A stretch of DNA of 64,000 nt. Origin: Erinaceus europaeus. Its lineage: Eukaryota; Chordata; Mammalia; Eulipotyphla; Erinaceidae. Shown piece after piece: positions 1 through 10,540 of this stretch (its first letter is position 1; every line of letters starts with the position of its first letter). The notes under the pieces are model-generated. The model worked only from the letters and a program-made list of their open reading frames with translations. It was not told where the DNA came from and did no database searches. The stretch covers positions 100,046,999-100,110,998 of the forward strand of contig NC_080166.1 of NCBI RefSeq assembly GCF_950295315.1. The letters run 5' to 3'. A program made the translations under genes and the position numbers.

Positions 1-240
1 GAGGGATAAAATGTTTATTTTAAAGAGAATTAATTATTAATTGAATCAAATATATGAGTAATAAATTAAATTTGACTTCATGTCTCCATAATTACAGTGA
101 TGAGTATTTGTATCTCATTATATATTATAAAATGCTAGTTATTCTCTGAAAGAAAACCAAATACATAATTTTGGTATGAAATATTTATAAATATGTATAA
201 AAACAAATTATGTCTAAACTCCAACTAGTAGACTTTTCTT

Positions 241-464
241 TTTTAACTTTTTAAAAATTTATCTGTATTTATTTGTTGGATAGAGACACTCAGAAATCAA
301 GAGGGCAAGGAGTGATAGACAGGGAGAGAGACAGAGAGACATCTGCAGCCCTGCTTCACCACTGGAAAAGCTTTCCCCCTGCAGATGGGGACTGGGGGAT
401 TGAACCCAGGTCTTTGCACATTGTAACATGTGTACTCAACCAGGTGCGCCACCACCCAGCCCCC
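241..464 (-). mobile_element. tRNA-derived SINE (hedgehog type, minus strand)
   Basis: Read on the minus strand it starts with a GGGGCTGGGTGGTGGCGCACC-like tRNA head, has a B-box-like GGGTTCAATCCCC, then CTGCAGGGGGAAAGCTTT and a CTCTCTGTC-rich body, and ends in A-rich sequence (T-rich at 234-256 on the plus strand). The same body recurs many times in the window. Edges are approximate. Confidence 0.75.
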
Positions 465-889
465 AGTAGATATTTCTATTTGTGTGTTCTTATTTATTAA
501 TATAAATATGCTAAGCTTTAGTGAAATATCTACACTAATTAATAGATAAATCATTCAGTAAATAAAAATATTGAAAAAATGAAAAAGATAAAGAATAACA
601 AGATACAGGAGATTATAAAATAGAATTTGTAGAACCTCCCTCTCTCTTAAACAATTTTCCCAATACATTTACAATACACTAATAATAAGTGATACTGATT
701 TTTTATTATTACTGTTCATTGAGGCTTTATAAGATGCCACTGCAACTAGATCTATATATTATCTTAGAAAATTCTGAGTTGTTTTAAGAATTTTTTTCTT
801 TATTTCTCCATTCCTTCCTTCCTGTACTTCCTTCCCTTCACTTCTTTCTCTCCTTTTGTAAAAAAATCATCTTTCTTTTCTTCTTTTTA
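465..889. other. AT-rich sequence, nothing recognised
   Basis: No gene, RNA or repeat recognised. A pyrimidine-rich tract with CTTCC repeats lies near 795-880, just before the next L1 3' end. Confidence 0.5.
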
Positions 890-1130
890 ATCACTTTTTG
901 GGGGGAAGGTTAATGGTTTATAGTACTGTTGTTGACACATGCTTATAACTTCTCATATCCTTTTAACAAGTGTCTGATAAACATTCTCTTACACAATTTA
1001 GACCCTTACTTTTTAATTCTCTCCCTCCTTTCCTTGCTTCTATTTATTCCTTCTAACCTCCCTTATGTCCTTTTTTCCCCCTTTCCCTTTTTTCTTCTCT
1101 GCACCACCCTCTTTTTTTTTTTGATGAGAA
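890..1130 (-). mobile_element. L1 3' UTR fragment (old subfamily)
   Basis: The start resembles the 3' ends at 8305 and 47509 (GGTTAATGGTTTATAGTAC, compare GGATTAATGTTTTATAGTC). It is 5'-truncated and diverged, so the right edge is uncertain. Confidence 0.5.
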
Positions 1131-2004
1131 AACTTTGTCAATCCTGCCACTGGCAGTATATCTGACCTTTCTAAATATTATAGTAGTGTGTGGTGGAAAC
1201 TGAGAAACTGAGAGATTGATATGTGAGGGATTATGATGAAGGACATATGGATGACATAGAAATTTTCAAGATCTCCTATATTGGGTTAACTTTAAGAACT
1301 TAAATTAAGAACAGAACCAGTCATAATTGTGGTAAGCATATAGTTAGGCATAACTCATTCAAAAAATTGTATTCATATGAATCTATTTTACTTTAGATAT
1401 AATGGGACAATTATTAATATTTTCCATATAGCAATTATATTGTGTTAATTATTTTGATGCTTTTAGCAACAAATGAATCATTTTAATTCATTGTCAAGTT
1501 TATGAATTCACAGTGATTAACAGAGTCAGAAATCATGTTTATTCTTTTCTCTCTGAATATGGAACATTAAGTTATACTCGCAAAATGTGTCATGTAGTAA
1601 TAGCAATAAAAGGATGCATTTTCTTGGAGATGATATAGTCAATTATTATAGAGAAAAGAATTTATTGTAAAGACTACCACAATTTATTGAAAATAATATC
1701 ATTGCTCTCGAATAACTGAATCGTTTGTCCTATGCCCAAAATATGGGCACATAATTTTGATGTCTATAGTTTTGAATGTTTCAAATTCCTAAGTATTTAC
1801 TAATCAAAACAATGTAATTATCTGTAAGGTGAGCTTTTTAAAAATTTCTTAAGCTGGAAAGATATCTACTCACTTTGTGATTTAGACTGGACTTATAATT
1901 GATTTTTCCTTTGAACCATAAATGTAAAAATTTCCACTAAATTAAACCTTAACACTGTAGTGGTACACTATTCTTCTGACAACATAGAATTGAAGTTCTT
2001 TTTT
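1131..2004. other. AT-rich sequence, nothing recognised
   Basis: No long ORF and no recognisable repeat. Ancient diverged repeats cannot be excluded by eye. Confidence 0.5.
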
Positions 2005-2640
2005 AAATTTTATTATTATCTTTAGTAATAATTTAATATTGATTTACACAATTACATGCCATCAGGGGTATAACTCCATACTATTGCCAACACCAGCCTG
2101 TTTCTATCTATCCCTAGAGAGCTAAAGAGGCAAGATTCCAGGACACATTGGTGAGGTCATCTGTCCAGTGAAGTCAGGATGGAATCATGGTAGCATCTGC
2201 AACTTTGGTGTCTGGAAGGTGACAGGACATAAAAATGAGACAAAATGGTTAGTGAACAGGAACCAAAAAGTAGGAATAGAGCAGATGAGATTAGGGATTA
2301 TTGGGTGGAAGAAAGCTAGGAAGTCCATTTAAGCGTGATTCTAGGGGCACACAACTATGGTAGTTTTGCTTGAGTTTGATAGTTTGCATGAAGTTGGACA
2401 AAAATATTGTCTAAGAAAATAGTGTCAGAATAGAGAAAGGGGCTAGAAAGTTGGATTAGGGCAGTGAGTAGCTTCCATTTTTGAAAACAATTCTGTGGGT
2501 AAAATGAACTATTTACCTCCATCCACCCAGTCCAGGGCCCATATTCATATTTATGTTCAGCATCAGAACCTGTGTAGCCTCTAAGTCCTTATTGGCAGAA
2601 TTAAAGTTCAAGTTCATAGATGGACTGTCTGGGATCAAGT
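2005..2640 (-). mobile_element. L1 3' UTR fragment
   Basis: Collinear with the L1 3' UTR copies at 20738 and 17225. Shared blocks include TCTATCCCTAGAG, GACACATTGGTGAGGTCATC, AAGTCAGGATGGAATCATGG and, further in, GGGCCCATATTCATAT. It is 5'-truncated. Homology fades beyond about 2640. Confidence 0.8.
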
Positions 2641-2889
2641 ACATGATAACATGTGGACTGAGATTTGGAAAAGGTTTTCTTCTGAAAGTAAGAGTGAAAA
2701 TGAATAGAGACAAATGTATCCTGAATAAATGACTTGTCATTTTTAAGTACAGGTCTGAAGGAGTTCTTCCTGAATGGTGATTATTATTTAAGCATTGTCT
2801 GTAATAAAATTCTCTATTAACAAACTTTCCACTCTAACACACATCTAAAGAAAAGTGAAGATAATCCATTTTAAGGAGAATTTTATTTT

Positions 2890-3095
2890 TCTAGATTTAT
2901 ATATGTCTATGTTTTTAATATCAGAGAGAGAGAGAGAGGGAGAGGGGGCAGTAAAAATAAAGAAATAGAGGAAGGGAAGAAAAAATAATCATATCATCAA
3001 ACCTTCCTCCAATGTATTGGTGGATAGACTCAAACCTCAGTTATGCACATGACAAAGCAGGTCCACTATCAAATTGTGCTATAATGTTAACCCTT
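2890..3095 (-). mobile_element. Diverged tRNA-derived SINE
   Basis: The minus-strand SINE layout is recognisable: a GAGAGAGAGAG-rich body (2923-2945), a CTTCCTCCAATG block, a diverged B-box region near 3030 and a degraded tRNA head. Old copy, edges uncertain. Confidence 0.45.
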
Positions 3096-4203
3096 TAATA
3101 TGATTTCTAAGCAACCCAATGCACAAGTAATATCTAAACAGCTAATGATATTAGTTGATAAAACAGAATTTGATAGCAAGATGAGTTCAAATAATGTATA
3201 TGGACTTATGAAAGTTTGTCTAATTTCTTCTTAAAAGGGACTATTCTTTCTCACCATAAATAAAGCTTGTTACCACCCATTAAGCATGTCTGCTGTGGGG
3301 ACTTGAGAGTCCTGGATTATAGGTCAAACTTCTAATTCACTGTTTGATTCATCCCAAAAGTCTGAGACTCTGGTGATATATAGATTGGACAGCACTCCTT
3401 TCCTGTAATTGTTCTTTCTCTGACTAGTCTATTTTACAAGCTCAAATTCTATACCTAATATCAGAGGTAAAGATTCTGAGTTAATTGGAGCAAGAGTGCA
3501 CATAGAACTTTTCCTTCTAAGAATGGTAATAGGTGTTAGATGATGAAAATAAATATATTGACAAGTCTTTTTAGGACACTGAGTTTACATGTTGAAACAG
3601 ATTTCTTTTGTGAAAGACCTGGGACTTTTGATATGTTAATTTACATTGTGGCTGTAAAATTCTCAAGTATTTTTAGAAACCTCCTTCACCACTACTGCCC
3701 TCTGTCCCCACACTTTCACTTCAGGGAATTTACTAGGATTAATATTCTTTAGTTTATCACTTTGAAAAAAAATGTCATCTCAGCAGCCATATTTAGTCAT
3801 GTGTTGTGGAGTGTCACAGTTTGTCTTCAGTAAACCCATACAATAAGGAACAGTGAATGTTCAGCTGCAGAGAAGGTGGGGTGAGAGTTGTAGTTTTGCA
3901 GGAGGCAGACACATAGGGGCTCCTACTGAGAGCTTTAGGTTGCTGAGGTACTACACACTTCCAAATTCCTGACTGATTCCAGAAGAGCAGAGACTCCAAC
4001 CAGAGAAGATTTCCCTGTCATCAATGAGTAGGCATTTAAGTCTCAGTTTTTCCAGTGTTGGTCAAGACTTCCACTCTTCATCTGCAAGAAATCAGACATT
4101 CAGAGCTCTGATGCAGCTGACAAATGCATCGACCTTTATTGAGAATTTCAGTGTGGGAGTGACAAACTCAAAATGGTCAGTGTGGAGAGATACAGCTAGA
4201 GAA

Positions 4204-4206
<3 letters not shown>
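3096..4206. other. Unique-looking sequence, nothing recognised
   Basis: No ORF with family-like features and no recognisable repeat in about 1.1 kb. Confidence 0.5.

Positions 4207-4255
<49 letters not shown>
4207..4255. repeat. (TG)n microsatellite, about 24 units
   Basis: Uninterrupted TG dinucleotides; likely length-polymorphic. Directly precedes an L1 3' fragment. Confidence 0.97.
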
Positions 4256-4258
<3 letters not shown>

Positions 4259-4261
4259 AAG

Positions 4262-4503
4262 TAAAAACACAAGCCTCTTTGGGAGTATGGATTGACCAGT
4301 CAATGCCCATATTCAGAGGGGAAGCAATTTCAGAAGCCAGACATTCTACCTTCTGTACCCTACAATGACCTTGGGTCCATACTCCCAGAGGGATAAAGAA
4401 TAGGAAAGCTATCAGGGGAGGGGATGGGATACGGAGATCTGGTGGTGGGAATTGTGTGGAGTTGTTCCCCTCTTGTCCTATGGCTTTGTTAATGTCTCCT
4501 TTT

Positions 4504-4534
<31 letters not shown>

Positions 4535-4537
4535 AAA
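4262..4537 (+). mobile_element. L1 3' end, 5'-truncated, with (AAAT)n tail
   Basis: This is the reverse complement of the young L1 3' UTR (51200-51440). It carries GGGAGTATGG, GACCAGTCAATGCCCATATTC, CCATACTCCCAGAG and GGTGGTGGGAATTGTGTGGA, and ends in an AAAT-repeat tail at 4506-4537. Confidence 0.88.
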
Positions 4538-4559
4538 GCCTCTGTAAAACAGGCTTTGA

Positions 4560-4562
<3 letters not shown>

Positions 4563-4601
<39 letters not shown>

Positions 4602-4617
4602 GTGTATGTGTGTGTGG
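4563..4617. repeat. (GT)n microsatellite, interrupted
   Basis: A GT run with interruptions near 4601 and 4606. It abuts the A-rich (here T-rich) end of the following SINE, the usual place for such runs to grow. Confidence 0.95.
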
Positions 4618-4618
4618 T

Positions 4619-4825
4619 TTGTTTGTTTTTTGCCTCCAGGGTTATTGCTCAGGCCTGTGTGCAGATACACTGCTCCTGGAGGCCATTTTTCCCATTTTGT
4701 TGCCCTTGCGGCCTTGTTGGATAGAACAGATAGAAATAGAGAGAGGAGGGGGAGACAGCATGGGAGAGAAAGAGACATCTGCTTCATTGCCCTCCTGCAG
4801 GTGGTGAACTGCGGTTGGAAGTGGT
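4619..4825 (-). mobile_element. tRNA-derived SINE with CCTCCAGG-type 3' end, minus strand
   Basis: The 3' module (GCCTCCAGGGTTATTGCTCAGG on the plus strand) also occurs in the plus-strand copy at 14590-14890, so it marks a distinct SINE subfamily. The body (GATAGAACAGATAGAAATAG, GAGAGGAGGGGGAGACAG) matches the other hedgehog SINEs. The tRNA head is missing or degraded. Confidence 0.75.
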
Positions 4826-5274
4826 ATTCTTATACTATGCTAAGCAATGAGATAAGCTATTTAGGACTTTTTCAAAGAGTTTTTTTTTTCCTCTGATGTT
4901 TAGACCTTAATAAATGGGTTGTAGGAATGGCCAGAAACCACTCTGCTTCTATAGATTCAGAACCAACTGATAAAGAATAAGTCTTCATCAAAAGTATAGA
5001 TGGATTGAATATCATTCCTTAATTTGTGACCAGATGGCTAATAAAATGAGTAACCCAGACAACCATTATAGAGATCTCCCTATAGGTAGCGAGTGATCTT
5101 TCTGCCCATAGTGGGGAGAGAGGACTGTGTGTGCAGGTCCAAGGCATTTTTAGAAATCCTTTCTATGAGGCTCACCTATACAATGGTTCTCAACCATGAT
5201 TCAGTCAATTAACTTAGAATAGCTAAGAGTGATGCTAACTGGGCACTTTTTAGGGAGTTCTTTATTTAAAAGAT
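4826..5274. other. Nothing recognised
   Basis: No gene or clear repeat. Confidence 0.5.
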
Positions 5275-5478
5275 AATTTAAATTTTATTTATTTATTATT
5301 TTAATAGGACAGAGAAATTAAGAGATTATAGGGAGATAAAGAAGGAGAGAGAAAGAAAAACCTTCAGCATTTCTTCACCACTTGTGAAACTTTCCCTCTG
5401 CTTCTGGGTGATAGAAGCTTGACAGGGTCCTTGTGGATGATAGCTTGTCCTCTCAACCAGGTGTGTCACTGCCCTGCT
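5275..5478 (-). mobile_element. tRNA-derived SINE, minus strand
   Basis: A T-rich start, then AATAGGACAGAGAAATTAAGAG, a GGAGAGAGAAAG body, CTTCACCACTTGTGAAACTTTCCCT and a degraded head ending CAACCAGGTGTGTCACTGCC. Same layout as 241-464. Confidence 0.7.
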
Positions 5479-5829
5479 TGTTTTAGGCATCTCTTCTTAC
5501 ATAGTGAAAGGTGAGAAGCTCCCCAATGGGAGCTATTTCCTACCAACGTCCTTTAATTCTGAAGTGGGAAATTTCTACTTGATGAACAAAGATGAAAATT
5601 TTCTAGGTTGGGGGAGAAAAAGCTTTTTTTTTTTCCCCCTCCCTACTATGTAGGTTAATAATCACTATTTTTTAAGTGACAAAAGGGCACCATTTATTGG
5701 AATTTTGGTAAGGATAAAGTTCACTGCATAAAAAAAAATCATCTTCTGGGCCTCTACAAGACCTTGCCCTCAATGTGGAAAACAGTGGTACGGACTGGCC
5801 CACTCTGGGAAAGGAGGCTGTGTGAACAC
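5479..5829. other. Nothing recognised
   Basis: No gene or confident repeat. Poly-T at 5625-5636. Confidence 0.45.
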
Positions 5830-6462
5830 ACTCTGCTACATCAGGAAGATTGGTCCTGAAATGAGTGCAGCCTAGAATGTTCCTAGCTATGGCCAGCAGA
5901 GATACAGAGGTTGTACAGGCTCCTGTACTAAGGATGGATAGTCATGGGCTCTAGCTCAGATTGATGGAATTTACAGTTAATGGCATTTATATGCTTTTCC
6001 CTTATTTGGGGGCTACTATCTGTTCTGATCTAGCTTTCTAGTCCTATTTCCAACTCTGACACTATCTTCTTAGATAAAGCTTTCAGCCCACCTCCAAGTT
6101 AGCTATTGGGCTCAGGCAAACATTAGTAAAGTCATGGGCCCTTTGGAATATGCCTAAAATAAATGGCAGCATGAGAGGTAGCAGAGTGGCTGAATGCAGG
6201 ATTTGCAACTAGAATATACCTAAAATAGATTTCCTAGCTTCTTCCATCATGAAGACCCCAAATCTTATCTGTTATATTCTTACCCTTGGGTTACTGCTTA
6301 CTAAACAGTTTGTTCTGTTTTATATCTTAATGCTTTTCAGCTCCCTAGTTACAGATACTACCATGAAACCAACCTGACTTCTTGGGACAGACGACCTTCA
6401 CCAATGTGTCCAGAAACCCCATCAACCCAGACCCCTACCCAACTAGGGAAAGATAAAAATCA
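5830..6462 (+). mobile_element. L1 3' UTR fragment, plus strand
   Basis: Reverse-complement match to the 59085 and 28465 copies: TGGTCCTGAAATGAGTGCAG, CTAGCTTTCTAGTCCTATTTCC, AAAGTCATGGGCCC and GGAATATGCCTAAAATA. It is interrupted by a 51-bp insertion at 6162-6212 that has its own target-site duplication. Confidence 0.8.
6162..6212. mobile_element. 51-bp tailless insertion with target-site duplication
   Basis: The host L1 sequence is split: AATATGCCTAAAATA (6147-6161) recurs as AATATACCTAAAATA (6213-6227), 14 of 15 bases identical. The 51 bases between carry TAGCAGAGTGGC, which fits a pol III A box, but no B box and no A-tail. It looks like the 5' part of a tRNA or tRNA-derived SINE RNA. The exact parent was not identified. 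Confidence 0.6.
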
Positions 6463-6839
6463 TCACTATTTTAATTAAGACTTTTATTTATACCATACTA
6501 TAAGGAGAAATTTTATCTTATTTTCAGTTATAATTCTATACTGGATAACTATTATTGGTCTAAAATATGTCTAGGAGACTGTGTGTCTATGCCTGTGTCT
6601 GTGTGTGTACGTGTGTGTGTTCTATATTTCAGGAAGGAATACTTTACATTCTAGAAAATATACATGTATTAAAAGACTTTTGAGTGTGAGTAAAGAAACC
6701 TTTAAATATTTCCTAGTACTAAAACTAACTTCATTGAATAAACTAAGTTTATTTCTTTTTAGAGAATTCTACAACTATTTTCCCAAGAAATTCTTAATTC
6801 TGTTTTATTTTAATTTTTTTTTGTTCCAGAGTCACCTTT
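6463..6839. other. AT-rich sequence with a short TG-rich run
   Basis: Imperfect (TG)n near 6579-6620; otherwise nothing recognised. Confidence 0.5.
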
Positions 6840-6927
6840 ATCTCTCTTTTTTGTTTATTTTTATTAGGGGATTGATGTTGTATAGTCAACAGTTAGGTAC
6901 AGTTGCTGGTATGTGTGCTTTTCTGTT
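6840..6927 (-). mobile_element. Short L1 3' end (old subfamily)
   Basis: GGGGATTGATGTTGTATAGTC then AACAGTTAGGTACAGTTG corresponds to the 3'-terminal block of the L1 copy at 47509. It is strongly 5'-truncated. A tRNA fragment was inserted at its edge. Confidence 0.6.
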
Positions 6928-6936
6928 CAGAATTAA

Positions 6937-6974
6937 AGGGCGTTGGTGGTACAGTGGTGAGCATAGCTGCCTTC
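6937..6974 (+). pseudogene. tRNA-Gly(UCC) 5'-half, tailless retropseudogene
   Basis: From 6940 the sequence GCGTTGGTGGTACAGTGGTG and the following GAGCATAGCTGCCTTC match the 5' half of mammalian tRNA-Gly(UCC) with one visible difference (TATAGTGG to TACAGTGG). The match stops inside the anticodon loop. The copy is flanked by CAGAATTAA at 6928-6936 and 6975-6983 and has no A-tail. This fits the described class of tailless retropseudogenes made by the L1 machinery from truncated RNAs. It is not a functional tRNA: the anticodon arm 3' side, T arm and acceptor 3' strand are missing. Confidence 0.85.
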
Positions 6975-7224
6975 CAGAATTAACTGTGGTTTATTTTGAT
7001 AGTTTGGGATTCTGTATCTAACCATTCCTTTTGTGCACTTAAACTTGCTTATTAAATATATAAGCTGTATAGTTTGTAATTTTATAAATAACCAGGTTAT
7101 CCTAGTGCCTTGATGATTGATTATACTCACCTTTTACTTGATTAAAATTGAAGTAATTGCTTTGTCCAATTGAATGTACAGCAAACATCCAGTTCTCAGT
7201 GCAAGGTTAAGATAAAATAAAGGT

Positions 7225-7340
7225 TTAGAAAATAGGACACAGAGTTCTGGTGATGGGAATTGTGTGCAGTTGTACCCCTTTTATCCTATGTTTTTTTGTC
7301 ATTGTTTTCTTTTTATAAATAATTTTTTTTTAAAAAAAAG
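7225..7340 (+). mobile_element. L1 3' end, plus strand
   Basis: The block GGTGATGGGAATTGTGTGCA and TTGTACCCCTTTTATCCTATG matches the L1 3' terminus at 4440-4500 (GGTGGTGGGAATTGTGTGGA). It ends in T/A-rich tail sequence. Confidence 0.75.
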
Positions 7341-7460
7341 CACTGTATTCTCAACCATGAGGTCCCGAGTTCGATCCCCAGCAGCACATGTACCAGAGTG
7401 ATGTCTGGTTTTTTTTCTCCTCCAATCATTCTCATGAATAAAAAAATAAATTCTTTTTTT
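7341..7460 (+). mobile_element. Short tRNA-derived SINE (second hedgehog type)
   Basis: It contains GAGTTCGATCCCCAGCAGCA (B-box-like) and GTACCAGAGTGATGTCTGGT, also seen at 46308-46475 and, reversed, at 33879-34047. The tail is an AATAAAA-type A-rich run. Confidence 0.75.
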
Positions 7461-7560
7461 TAAAAAAAGAAATTATGCTCATTTCAAAACATTAAAAATA
7501 TCAACTAGAACTTTAAATATTACATTCCCACTACTGGTGTTAGTGCTTTTCATTTGTTTT

Positions 7561-7607
7561 TCTTCCTTCCTTCCTTTCTTTCTTTCTTTTCTTTTTTTTT
7601 TTTTTTT
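7561..7607. repeat. Pyrimidine microsatellite (TTCC/TTTC)n plus poly-T
   Basis: CTTCC and CTTT repeats grade into a T run. Confidence 0.9.
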
Positions 7608-8304
7608 GGTGTTAATGCTTTTGCTTGACAGATTTATCCTATCCTATTCAACAAACTATAATTCAGCATCACAGATATATTAATATCATATCTAATCAGT
7701 TGTCTTCATGTTGCCTGTAATTTCTAATTTATTTCCCATTGTTAGTTATTGAGCATGACACTTTAAAAAAAGGATGAAAACGTCATTTTGTGTTTTGTAC
7801 TGAAATCTAATTATATGACATACAATCTATGTCTAGTGTCTATTACTAATCAGGAGTCACACATCAAAATTCAGGATTAAATGTCACAGTATTGCATGAG
7901 TGTATTGGGATCTTAGAAGCCACATACTTCAAAATACAAATAAATTGTCATCTTTGATGGGTGAGCAATTCAATTTATCTAGTCAATAAAGAATAAAATA
8001 GAGATGGAGTCAGAGTTATATTTTCTCTCAATTAACTGTTTTCTGGTTATTGGTTTTAGATTGTTTTCTAGCAATGTGATGTTTCTAATAAATTGTATCT
8101 TACTCATTTCAGTTGTGTCTCTACGGTGCCACAGGACTTACAGATCTAAGAGGCAAATCATATCAAGTTCCTAAGCTAGTTAAAATATTTATATTGTTTT
8201 TTATTGTAAAATAAATTTGGTCTTTAACACTGCCTACACATCAGACGTTTAAAACATTTGAAAAATTTTGAATCCTGGTCCCTTCCCTAAGCTTATAAAC
8301 CATT
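7608..8304. other. AT-rich sequence, nothing recognised
   Basis: No gene or clear repeat in about 700 bases. Confidence 0.5.
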
Positions 8305-8655
8305 TTTTTAAAATTCTTTATTGGGGAATTAATGTTTTATATTCAACAGTAAATACAATAGTTTGTACATGCATGACATTTCCCAGTTTTCCATATAACA
8401 ATACAATCCCACCCTAGGCTCCCCAACTATAGGGGAGTCGCTCCATAGGTGGTGAAGAAGGTCTGCAGGTGTTTATCTTTCTTTCACCTTCTCTGTCTTC
8501 CCCTCCTCCCTCCATTTCTCTCTGTTCTATCTAACAACAACAATAATAACTACAACAACAATAAAAAGACAACAAGGGCAATAAAAAAAGGGAAAATAAA
8601 AAATAAACAATACAATCCCCACTAGGTCCTCTGTCATCCTTTTTGGACCTGTATT
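8305..8655 (-). mobile_element. L1 3' end split by a SINE
   Basis: ATTGGGGAATTAATGTTTTA through CAATACAATCCC, then after the SINE CACTAGGTCCTCTG, is collinear with the L1 3' end at 47515-47640. The SINE at 8411-8605 accounts for the break. Confidence 0.8.
8411..8605 (+). mobile_element. Hedgehog tRNA-derived SINE, 5'-truncated, in L1
   Basis: It starts inside the tRNA head (compare CCCCGGCTCCCCACCTGCAG), continues with GGGGAGTCGCT and GGTGAAGAAGGTCTGCAGGTG, and ends in CAACAACAATAATAACTAC and AAGGGCAATAAAAAAAGG. It is flanked by a 14-bp duplication AACAATACAATCCC (8397-8410 and 8606-8619). Confidence 0.9.
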
Positions 8656-8657
8656 CA

Positions 8658-8757
8658 CCATGAAGCTTTCCCCCTGCAGGTGGGGACCAAGGGCTTGAAC
8701 CTGGGTGTTAATGCAATGTAATGTGTACACTTAACTAGGTATACCACTGCCTGGCCT
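8658..8757 (-). mobile_element. SINE head fragment, minus strand
   Basis: GAAGCTTTCCCCCTGCAGGTG, GGGACCAAGGGCTTGAACCTG and TTAACTAGGTATACCACTGC correspond to the 5' (tRNA-related) half of the SINE at 241-464. The 3' half is absent. Confidence 0.7.
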
Positions 8758-8814
8758 TGCCCAAAAGTGTTTCTTTTCTAAAAATTGGAGGTAATATTTT
8801 TAGTCTTTCTTTTT

Positions 8815-8960
8815 TAAATTTGTATTTATTTGTTTGTTTATTTTTACCAGAGCACTGACCAGCTCTGATTTATGGTGGTCTGGGTGTTGAAAGTGGACTT
8901 TGGAGCCTTAGGCATGAGAATCTCTCTGCATAACCATTATGCTATCTACCCCAACCCATA
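8815..8960 (-). mobile_element. Short tRNA-derived SINE (ATAATGGTTATGCA type), minus strand
   Basis: Reverse complement of the type at 9017: ACCAGAGCACTGACCAGCTC, a GGAGCCTTAGGCATGAGAATC block and GCATAACCATTATGCTATCT. Confidence 0.75.
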
Positions 8961-9016
8961 CTTTTTCTTTTGATATATAAAATTTATACTGCAGATATTT
9001 AAGAAATGGCTATCTG

Positions 9017-9150
9017 ACAGGGGCGATAGCATAATGGTTGTGGGGGGCGGGGACTTCCATTCTAGAATCTTCAAAGTCCCAGGTTCAATCCCCCATACTA
9101 CCATAAACCAGAGCTGAGCAGTGGTCTAGTGAAAAATAAATAATCAAATA
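9017..9150 (+). mobile_element. Short tRNA-derived SINE (ATAATGGTTATGCA type)
   Basis: GGCGATAGCATAATGGTTGT (A-box region), CCCAGGTTCAATCCCCCAT (B-box) and CAGAGCTGAGCAGTGGTCTA, then an AAATAAATAATC tail. Confidence 0.8.
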
Positions 9151-10199
9151 ATTAATGGCTATATGGAGAAAGAAGCATATCTGTGGCACGACAAATGACA
9201 TATATGATATGAATCTTACTCTGGCCCAAGAAATAAAAATAAAGATTATGAATTACAAACATTTACAAATATACATTTTATGAGTACCTAGGAGATTGAG
9301 AATCATTTGCACATTGGTACAAGGTCATTTACCCTTACTTGGGAGGATATTTTAAGAAACTAGCTCTATGAGACTCTGGACTTTACTTGCACATGATTTT
9401 TGATGAGGTTGTTGCTCATAATGTTTCATAACGTCTTAATTAGAATCACTGGGGAGAGAGTGGGGTTTGGGGAAAATCAAGATGTATTTTTTTCTGTGTC
9501 TTTCTGTGCTTAGAAAGCCTCATGACTTTCCCAACAACCCATTATCTTTATCATCTTATTTCATTAAAAATTGTGCTTCCCCTGAAAAAAATGGCTCGGT
9601 TTAATCTTATGAGCCTTGTGATTCATGTGGTATATTTTGATTATTTCTTTATTCTGACTGCTAAAAATCACAAGATAAATTTATAACATACCTTAAGCAA
9701 TAGTTTAAGGAGCCATAGACCCCACTTAGTATATTGACTTCTACAAAATTTATTTTGTATTATTATATTTATTTCCCCTTGAATACTAAACCATTTTTGC
9801 AGACTGATTTGCAGTATTAAAGTGGACTACATTAATATAATTATTTTTATTCATGTTAATGGACAAATTTTCTCCACTATTACTTATGACTATTTATTAA
9901 TACTAGAAATTTAACTTATTGTAGGGAATTGAGGAAATATAGGGAACTGAAATGGAAATAACAAAAATGAGAGAGTTCTTTAATTTGTGGGATATAGAGA
10001 AAGGTATTTTTTCCCCTATGACTAATTGTGAAAGTATAACTCTTCCAGTTACACTCATTCAGTATTTGAAAAGCTACTTAAACAAGAAATGCAATACCCC
10101 TTTTCTCAGAGAATCTTCTTAGATTCAGATTCAAAAGGAATCAAATGAGTTACTTTTTTCTGAGTTACAAATTTTTAATTTTTTTATTAGTCAAATACT
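9151..10199. other. AT-rich sequence, nothing recognised
   Basis: About 1 kb without a gene or a repeat I can name. Confidence 0.5.
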
Positions 10200-10540
10200 A
10201 CAAATATTTTTTCTTTATTTTTTTTATTGAGAAGTCAGTGGTTTATAGTACAGTGATTGGCACATTGAATACAATTTCTCATCTCACCAAGACAGATGAC
10301 TACAAAACACTCTCATCCCAAATTAGGTCCATCATCCTATACCAGCATCTAAAAGTTCCCCTTTACCCACTCCTCTTCCTCTTCCTGTCCTCCTTCCACA
10401 GTCCTTTGCATTGGTGCAATACACCAAATCAGTCCAAGTTCTACTTTGTGCTTCTCCTTTCTCTTCTTATTTTTTAAGTTTTACTCATAAGTGAGATTAC
10501 CCCATATTCATCTTTCTCTTTCTTATCTACCAAATACTCT
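10200..10540 (-). mobile_element. L1 3' UTR fragment (old subfamily)
   Basis: TTTATTGAGAAGTCAGTGG, TTTATAGTACAGTGATTGGC, TTGGTGCAATACACCAAATC and GTGAGATTACCCCATATTC parallel the 47515-47775 copy (TTTGGTGAAATACACCAATT, GAATGAGATCGTCCCATATTC). It is 5'-truncated at about 10540. Confidence 0.75.

Noticed and set aside
297..554. 85-codon minus-strand frame containing a GLEPR-like tRNA/SINE peptide
   Set aside because: It is the translated body of a SINE; similar peptides recur at every SINE copy in the window.
6937..6983. Possible functional tRNA-Gly gene
   Set aside because: The tRNA sequence stops in the anticodon loop, and the following bases are the target-site duplication, so half of the molecule is missing.
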